A DNA stretch of 64,000 nucleotides, taken from contig NZ_SWKN01000010.1 of assembly GCF_005871185.1 (NCBI RefSeq), positions 124,001-188,000 of the forward strand, in the 5' to 3' direction. Shown here piece after piece: positions 58,923 through 64,000 of the stretch. The notes below the pieces were generated by a model that was not told the DNA's origin, did not search any database, and was given only the letters and a program-made list of their open reading frames with translations. The DNA comes from Limnobacter alexandrii (GTDB lineage: Bacteria; Pseudomonadota; Gammaproteobacteria; Burkholderiales; Burkholderiaceae_B). The position numbers and the translations under genes were made by a program. How positions within the stretch are numbered: position 1 is the first letter of the stretch; the number at the start of each line of letters is the position of its first letter.

Positions 58923-60083
58923 TTACTTGTTCTCTGAGTCGGAAAGGATTTCTACTTCCTGACCGGCGCGAACTTTCTGAATGCCTTCAACAATCAGGCG
59001 ATCACCTGCTTGAAGGCCTTTTGCAATCAGCCATTGGTCGCCAATGGCTCTGGCAGTTTCAACGCTTCGTTTTTCAACTTTGTTGTCCTTGTCGATGACA
59101 AATGCCGAGGGGGCACCGGTCGCGTCGCGCATGATCCCTTTTTGTGGCACCAAAATGCCGTCATCACGCACGCCTTCTTCAAGCGAGGCACGCACATACA
59201 TGCCGGGCAACAGTTGCAATTTCGGATTGGGAAATACCGCGCGCAGCGTGACCGTGCCGGTATTTTGGTCGACAGTGACATCGCTGAATTGAAGTTTGCC
59301 CTCTTGCGCATAGCTGGAGCCGTCTTCAAGTTTCAAGGTGACCTTGGCGGCGTCTTTGCCTGCACTTTTCAATACACCACTTTCCAGGTCGCGCTTGAGT
59401 TGCAACAGTTCAGTGGTGGATTGGGTCAGGTCGACATAGATGGGGTCCAGTTGCTGGATGGTGGTCAGCGGGTTGGCTTGCCCTTGCTGTACCAAGGCAC
59501 CAGCCGTAATGCTGGAGCGACCAATTCGGCCACTGATGGGGGCGGTTACCTTGGTGTAGTTCAGGTTGATTTGTGCAGATTGAACTGCCGCTTTGCCCGA
59601 GGCCACATCCGCTTCGGCCTGCTTCAGCGCTGCAAACGCATCGTCACGTTCCTGTTGGCTGACTGCATTGAGCTTGGCCAGTTCCTGAAAGCGATCATTT
59701 CGAATTTTCGCACTGGTGAGGTTGGCCTCAGCTTTTTCAAGCATGGCTTTGGCACTGGCGTATTCAGCCTGGTAAGTGGAGGCATCAATTTGATACAGGG
59801 ATGTGCCTGCTTTTACATCGCCGCCTTCCTGAAACTGACGAGCCTTGATAATGCCATTCACCTGTGGGCGAACTTCAGCGATCAGGTAAGGGCTGGTTCG
59901 GCCTGGCAATTCGGTGTAAAGCGACACAGGCTTGGCAGCCACTTCAAACACACGCACCTTGGGCAGGGCGGGTGCGGCTGCAGCATTTGCACCGCCTTCT
60001 TGACTGCCGCAGCCGGTCAGGGTCAACGTGCCAACAGTCAACAAGGCGCTGATGCCCAGCGCCGTTTTTCTTTGATTAATCAT
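58923..60083 (-). CDS. RND membrane-fusion protein (AcrA type), lipoprotein
   Basis: 386 residues. Lipobox LTGC (C25). The lipoyl halves surround a coiled-coil hairpin (about 95-165; YASAKAMLEKAEANLTSAKIRNDRF, ALKQAEADVASGKAAVQSA), followed by the beta-barrel domain. It links the RND pump to the outer-membrane channel. First gene of the operon. Confidence 0.93.
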   Translation of the reverse strand: MINQRKTALGISALLTVGTLTLTGCGSQEGGANAAAAPALPKVRVFEVAAKPVSLYTELPGRTSPYLIAEVRPQVNGIIKARQFQEGGDVKAGTSLYQIDASTYQAEYASAKAMLEKAEANLTSAKIRNDRFQELAKLNAVSQQERDDAFAALKQAEADVASGKAAVQSAQINLNYTKVTAPISGRIGRSSITAGALVQQGQANPLTTIQQLDPIYVDLTQSTTELLQLKRDLESGVLKSAGKDAAKVTLKLEDGSSYAQEGKLQFSDVTVDQNTGTVTLRAVFPNPKLQLLPGMYVRASLEEGVRDDGILVPQKGIMRDATGAPSAFVIDKDNKVEKRSVETARAIGDQWLIAKGLQAGDRLIVEGIQKVRAGQEVEILSDSENK

Positions 60084-60135
60084 GGTACTACCTCGAAATT
60101 AGCGATGCGGGAACAGTGAATAGACAAGAGACCTG

Positions 60136-60149
60136 AATGAACGTTCATT
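60136..60149. promoter_or_regulatory. Perfect 14-bp palindrome, likely TetR operator
   Basis: AATGAACGTTCATT lies 53 bases upstream of the acrA-type start, in the divergent gap to the NADH dehydrogenase gene. It has the symmetric form of TetR-family operators. Direct binding by the operon's own TetR is inferred. Confidence 0.7.
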
Positions 60150-60269
60150 TTTTCATTGAAGAATTTTTATGTCAATTCAGGGTAAACACCTGCGCAGGAA
60201 CGGGATTTGCTCCAAATCCATGTTGGGTTTCTAATGTGACAAGCGTGTTTTATTTCAGGGAGAAGTTTT

Positions 60270-61574
60270 TTGGATCTTTCATCAATCGTGATTGTGGGTG
60301 GTGGTGCAGGCGGGCTGGAGCTGGCCTGCAAATTGGGGCGAAAGCTTGGTCCGGACCGGGTTACCTTGGTCGATGCCAAGATGTACCACATCTGGAAACC
60401 TTCGCTGCACGAGGTGGCAGCCGGTACGCTGGACATTCATCAGGAGGGCTTGTCCTATCCCATGTTGGCCCACAACAATGGTTTTAATTTTGTGCTGGGC
60501 GCCATGGAAGGCCTGGATGTACAGACCAAGCAACTTGAAATTGCTGCTGTTCGGGACGATGTGGGCGACGAAGTATTGCCCAAGCGAATGTTGCAGTTTG
60601 GAACGCTTGTGATTGCAGTGGGCAGTCAATCCAATTATTTCGGCGTGAAAGGTGCGCAAGACTTCACCATTTCTCTGGATGGACCGCAACAGGCCGAAAG
60701 TTTTCGTCTCAAAATGCTGAAACAATTGGCCACGCTTGATTTGCGGAAAAAACTGGACCCATCTGCGAGTCTGGACATTGTCATTATTGGTGCAGGTGCC
60801 ACGGGTGTTGAGCTGGCCGCCGAACTGCGCGAGGCCAGCCATGTGCACAGCCGCTATGGATTCAGCCGAATTGACGCAGCCAACGATGTGACCATCACCA
60901 TCTTGGAAGGCGCACCAAGCATATTGCCGGTGTTGCCCGAAAGTGTCTCCAGCGCCGCTTTGCGTTTGCTGGAGCAACGGCACATTAAGGTGGTCAACAA
61001 TTGCAGGGTGGTTGAAATTTCAGCCAAGCAGGTGGAGGACGCCAGTGGCAATCGCTACAAGGCCGATTTGTGCGTGTGGGCAGCCGGTATAAAAGCGCCA
61101 GCGTGGCTGGCCAGTTTGGGTTTGCCGGTGAACCGCAACAACCAGCTGGAAGTGCAGGGCGATTTGCGTGTGAAGGGCGAACAACACATTTTCTCGCTTG
61201 GTGATTGTGCCGCCTGCATGCAACCCGATGGCAGCATGGTGCCGCCACGCGCGCAATCAGCCCACCAGCAGGCTGACTACATTTACAAAACCATCATGAA
61301 TGCAGAACGCGGCAAAGCAGCTTTGGAAAAGCCTTACCTGTACAAGGACCATGGTTCTCTGGTGTCGCTGGGTTCACGCAGCTCGGTGGGCAGTTTGATG
61401 GGCGGTTTGTTCAAGGCCAGCAGCATGTTTGTAGAAGGTTTTTTTGCGCGCAGCATGTATGCCAGTTTGCACTTGATGCATCACTACGCGGTGCTGGGTG
61501 GCATGAAAACCTTTTTACTGGCCATGGCGCGTTTTCTGCTCAAGCGCGCCACACCGTTGGTGAAACTGCATTAA
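60270..61574 (+). CDS. ndh: Type II NADH dehydrogenase
   Basis: 434 residues. Oxidises NADH and reduces quinone without pumping protons, at the inner face of the membrane. FAD motif IVIVGGGAGGLELA (about 6-19), NADH motif IVIIGAGATGVELAAEL (about 170-186) and FSLGDCAAC (about 309-317). A C-terminal amphipathic region with ARFLLKRATPLVKLH suits membrane attachment. The TTG start at 60270 is supported by GGGAGA upstream. Confidence 0.92.
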   Translation: MDLSSIVIVGGGAGGLELACKLGRKLGPDRVTLVDAKMYHIWKPSLHEVAAGTLDIHQEGLSYPMLAHNNGFNFVLGAMEGLDVQTKQLEIAAVRDDVGDEVLPKRMLQFGTLVIAVGSQSNYFGVKGAQDFTISLDGPQQAESFRLKMLKQLATLDLRKKLDPSASLDIVIIGAGATGVELAAELREASHVHSRYGFSRIDAANDVTITILEGAPSILPVLPESVSSAALRLLEQRHIKVVNNCRVVEISAKQVEDASGNRYKADLCVWAAGIKAPAWLASLGLPVNRNNQLEVQGDLRVKGEQHIFSLGDCAACMQPDGSMVPPRAQSAHQQADYIYKTIMNAERGKAALEKPYLYKDHGSLVSLGSRSSVGSLMGGLFKASSMFVEGFFARSMYASLHLMHHYAVLGGMKTFLLAMARFLLKRATPLVKLH

Positions 61575-61581
61575 AAATGAA

Positions 61582-62313
61582 TCAGTGGGCACGCAGATCG
61601 TCTACGGCGAGTTTTCCGAAACTCGGGCTGAGCATGTAGCGCACCAAGCGTTCACCCGCCACATCCGGGTTGCTCAGTGAATTGCTGTTTTTCAACTGGA
61701 CGAATCGTTCTTTGTTGGGAAACAGCAATTCATCCGTTTCACGAATTTGTGTTTGCATTCCCGTGTCGATGACGCCGGGTGCCAGGCTACAGATTGCCAC
61801 ATTGGAAAGCTGGTCTTCCTGTACTGCGCGGGCATGCATGTCGAGCGCTGCCTTGGTGGCGCAATACACACTCCAGCCCGGGTAAGCGCTTTGCGAGGCA
61901 CCACTGGACACATGCAGTATTCGAAGTTGTTGATGCTCTTGAATGGTCCGGGTAATCATCGCGCTCAGCGCCAAGGGCACTGCAATGTTGAGCTGAACGC
62001 TGCGAGAAATGTCGGCTGTGGATTGGGCACTCAATGGCCCTATTGGCGACACCAAACCCGCGTTGTTAATTAAAAGCAATTGTGTTGCGTTTGCAATGAA
62101 TTCATCCAGCTGTGCGCTGGCTTCAAGCTGCTCCAGTGCCATGGATTGACCCAAATCAAGGCTTATTTGCTGCAGCTTGTCGTTGTATTGGTGCTGAAGT
62201 TCAACATGGTGTGATCGGGAAATGCCCAGCACCGCATGTCCTTGTGACAACAATGCGCGGGCAATGCCCAAACCAAGCCCCTTGCTGTGCCCAGTCAAAA
62301 TTGCTTTGATCAT
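61582..62313 (-). CDS. Short-chain dehydrogenase/reductase
   Basis: 243 residues from the ATG at 62313. Cofactor motif TGHSKGLGLGIA (about 7-18), NNAG (about 85) and catalytic YCATK (Y about 152, K 156) with a serine at about 139. Closest in style to the sepiapterin reductase-like group. The long upstream frame to 62670 has no start signal. The gene overlaps the SemiSWEET gene by four bases. Confidence 0.88.
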   Translation of the reverse strand: MIKAILTGHSKGLGLGIARALLSQGHAVLGISRSHHVELQHQYNDKLQQISLDLGQSMALEQLEASAQLDEFIANATQLLLINNAGLVSPIGPLSAQSTADISRSVQLNIAVPLALSAMITRTIQEHQQLRILHVSSGASQSAYPGWSVYCATKAALDMHARAVQEDQLSNVAICSLAPGVIDTGMQTQIRETDELLFPNKERFVQLKNSNSLSNPDVAGERLVRYMLSPSFGKLAVDDLRAH

Positions 62314-62576
62314 GGTTTTTCTTGATTCAGTTTCAGATAAAGAATGGAGCTGGCCAGCAGCAAAGTAACCGCATTGGCCACCACCACAGGCCATTGCTGT
62401 ACCAACAAACCGTAAACAAGCCAAAGAAGCACACCCAAACAAAAACACGCGTACATGCCCAAAGAAATACTTCGAGTGTCGCGTGTTTTCCAGCAATAAA
62501 CCACCTGCGGAATGAATGAGAAGGTGGTGAGTGCTGCGGCCACAAAGCCCAGGGTTTGGGCCCAGTCCAGCTGCAT
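62310..62576 (-). CDS. SemiSWEET / PQ-loop transporter
   Basis: 88 residues with three helices (about 8-28, 38-58 and 64-84) and the PQ-loop TFSFIPQVVYCWKTRDTRSIS at about 18-38, as in bacterial SemiSWEETs that dimerise to move sugars. ATG at 62576 overlaps the stop of the upstream gene by one base (TGATG). Confidence 0.88.
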   Translation of the reverse strand: MQLDWAQTLGFVAAALTTFSFIPQVVYCWKTRDTRSISLGMYACFCLGVLLWLVYGLLVQQWPVVVANAVTLLLASSILYLKLNQEKP

Positions 62577-63529
62577 CAATCGGCCTGTATTTTCTGGGCT
62601 GTTTCTTTGTAGGCAGCAATGCGCCCACCGCCGATGGCAATCGCTTTGTTGATTGCTGCACGGGCTTCATTCTTGCGGTCCAGCTTGATCAATGTTTCAG
62701 CCAGGTTGTTCCAGGCGTCTGCCATGTCGGGGTACACGCCCACTGCTTTGCGGTAGTGTTGCTCGGCTTCAACATAATTGTTGGCGCCGTATGCCAGGTT
62801 GCCCAAGCCGAAGTGAAACCAGGGCTCGGTGGGCCAGGTTTTTGCCCCTTGCTGGTAGGCTTGCCCGGCTTTTTCCGCGCTGGATCGTTCCAGTGCCACT
62901 GCAGAATTCAAATAACCTTGTGCATTCACGTAGGCCGGTGGCTCAACAGTGGTTTTGATCACTGTAAAGCCCCAGTTCTGGGAGCGCTCCCAAAGTTTCA
63001 GGAAGGTGGCCACCGGGATCAATTCCCTTTCCTTGGGACCAGAGCGCAAAATCATGCTGTTGCTGCCTGGTTCGTAACCCACCACCACGGCGTAATGCCA
63101 CTGCGGGGCAACCGGCAATGAAAGGTTCAACAAAACCACCACGGGCGCGCCAGCATTCAGTGCATCGAACAGGGCGGGCAGTTTGGGTTCTATTTGGTAA
63201 CTGAGGTAGCCAAGCCTGCGCGGGGCGGCCAGCATTTCAAGTTGCAAGCTGCCTTGGCGACCTGGCAGGTACACCAGTTCAGCCAGTTTGTTGGGCTCAG
63301 TATTTTCACCGGCATGGTTCAGCACCATGGCCAGCGTGGACGGGCCGCAATAAAACTCTTCCTGTGCGAAAAACGGCACATTCTTGAGTTCAACAGGGGC
63401 TTGGGTCTGGACTGTGTTTTGAAGGTCTTGCGGGACTGTCGGCAATATTGAACAAGAGGCCAACAGCGCTGCAAGTACTGCTGAGCCCGCCAAGCGGGCC
63501 CAGGCGGTACTAGGAAAACGTGATTTCAT
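62576..63529 (-). CDS. PA2778-family lipoprotein cysteine peptidase with TPRs
   Basis: 317 residues. Lipobox LLASC (C26). C39-like peptidase domain with QEEFYCGPSTLAMVLNH (C about 61) and catalytic histidine in WHYAVVVGY (about 144-152). C-terminal tetratricopeptide repeats (about 215-310). The gene always tends to travel with the small PA2779-type gene found directly upstream, forming a conserved pair of unknown substrate, possibly a peptide processing or export function in the envelope. Confidence 0.88.
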   Translation of the reverse strand: MKSRFPSTAWARLAGSAVLAALLASCSILPTVPQDLQNTVQTQAPVELKNVPFFAQEEFYCGPSTLAMVLNHAGENTEPNKLAELVYLPGRQGSLQLEMLAAPRRLGYLSYQIEPKLPALFDALNAGAPVVVLLNLSLPVAPQWHYAVVVGYEPGSNSMILRSGPKERELIPVATFLKLWERSQNWGFTVIKTTVEPPAYVNAQGYLNSAVALERSSAEKAGQAYQQGAKTWPTEPWFHFGLGNLAYGANNYVEAEQHYRKAVGVYPDMADAWNNLAETLIKLDRKNEARAAINKAIAIGGGRIAAYKETAQKIQAD

Positions 63530-63909
63530 CGAACGGAACGGGTGAACGGAAATACCTTGGTCAGGCCAAGAATGTCAGTTACCAACAAAATAATGAAGAC
63601 AGTAAATAGTACACCAACAATACCGGCACCTGCAGGTGCGTTCTCAATGTGGGCTGCCAGCTTCTGTGCTTCTTCTTCTGTCATGGAATCCACACGTGCC
63701 TTGGCCACTTCAGGGCTTACGCCGTGTGCCTGCAGTGCCTTGGAGATGTCTTCACGGTCAAAGAATTGTTTGAGTTCGGAGCGGTCTTGTTGATGCATGG
63801 CCACCGCTTCTTCGGTGCTCACAATTGCTGCGTGGGCCGGTGCCACGATAAAGCTGCTTGAAAAGCTCAACAAAACTGCCATTGCCGTTGCGCGCATAGT
63901 TTTAGTCAT
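63526..63909 (-). CDS. PA2779-family protein
   Basis: 127 residues. Signal peptide (MTKTMRATAMAVLLSFSSSFIVAPAHA), acidic helical middle (about 40-90) and a C-terminal membrane helix (GIVGVLFTVFIILLVTDILGL, about 98-118). Partner of the PA2778-type peptidase gene, which it overlaps by four bases. Role unknown; perhaps the membrane anchor or substrate of the peptidase. Confidence 0.88.
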   Translation of the reverse strand: MTKTMRATAMAVLLSFSSSFIVAPAHAAIVSTEEAVAMHQQDRSELKQFFDREDISKALQAHGVSPEVAKARVDSMTEEEAQKLAAHIENAPAGAGIVGVLFTVFIILLVTDILGLTKVFPFTRSVR

Positions 63910-64000
63910 TTTATTACTCCATCATTCTTGTGTGTGGGAAAGACCATCATAGGGTTAAACGAGCTTTACTGCTCATTTATTCCGAGTCAACCAAACGAAG

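Noticed and set aside
1-64000. CRISPR arrays, insertion sequences, rRNA genes or riboswitches
   Set aside because: No regularly spaced direct repeats, transposase genes, rRNA segments or known riboswitch cores were seen on either strand.

Overview
The window is a piece of a betaproteobacterial chromosome, probably Burkholderiales and perhaps Limnobacter-like. Its moderate GC, an acetate-using acs plus VC_2705-type symporter pair, a BDS1-type alkylsulfatase, a PA2778/PA2779 lipoprotein operon and a phiE125-type prophage all fit that. The genus is an inference from gene content; no rRNA is present to confirm it.

Layout. Bases 1-5103 are host: the first codons of a probable class I fumarase, a YqhA-family membrane protein, acetyl-CoA synthetase, a large sodium:solute symporter and tRNA-Ser(GGA). 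A complete-looking 38.6 kb siphophage prophage sits in the 3' end of that tRNA. A 41-bp copy of the tRNA end occurs at 5063-5103 (attL) and 43642-43682 (attR), and the tRNA's rho-independent terminator has been pushed out to 43691-43722. From 43683 to the end is host again: a HigB/HigA-like toxin-antitoxin pair, a DsbA/FrnE-type oxidoreductase, a lone receiver protein, a small XRE regulator, a COG4091 dehydrogenase, a VOC protein, a lipoprotein alkylsulfatase, an NSS transporter, a methyltransferase, a copper island (copZ, copA, cueR), an RND pump with its TetR regulator, a type II NADH dehydrogenase, an SDR, a SemiSWEET and the PA2778/PA2779 pair.

The prophage reads like lambda. A CI/LexA-type repressor and a Cro-like protein diverge at about 16.45 kb. 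Five copies of a 12-bp operator, consensus TAGGcAtgCCTA, form a three-site OR around cI/cro and a two-site OL at 14.9 kb. Each sits on a recognisable TTGACa/t promoter. PL drives a long leftward operon of small early genes, an FtsK-gamma-like protein, a C5-cytosine DNA methyltransferase, a DUF4224 protein and the integrase. PR drives cro, a CII-like protein, a replication region and a Q-like antiterminator. A terminator at 20.87 kb separates this from the late operon: HNH, terminase, HK97-type head genes, tail genes with a G/GT -1 frameshift, tape measure, a fibre with an S74 chaperone, and a holin / SAR endolysin / Rz-Rz1 lysis block.

The most novel material is accessory cargo on or beside this skeleton. 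It includes an unrecognised two-gene cassette (soluble protein plus four-helix membrane protein) between attL and int, flanked by two copies of the integrase 3' end. A secreted protein lies directly behind cI, in the position of lambda rex. Three genes (DUF4145 with a zinc ribbon, a 56-residue DUF3606 protein, and a one-helix membrane protein) run against the leftward operon. A zinc-finger plus DUF3800 RNase-H-like protein lies near attR. These are the best candidates for uncharacterised phage-exclusion or lysogenic-conversion functions. That role is inferred from position and composition, not shown by the sequence.
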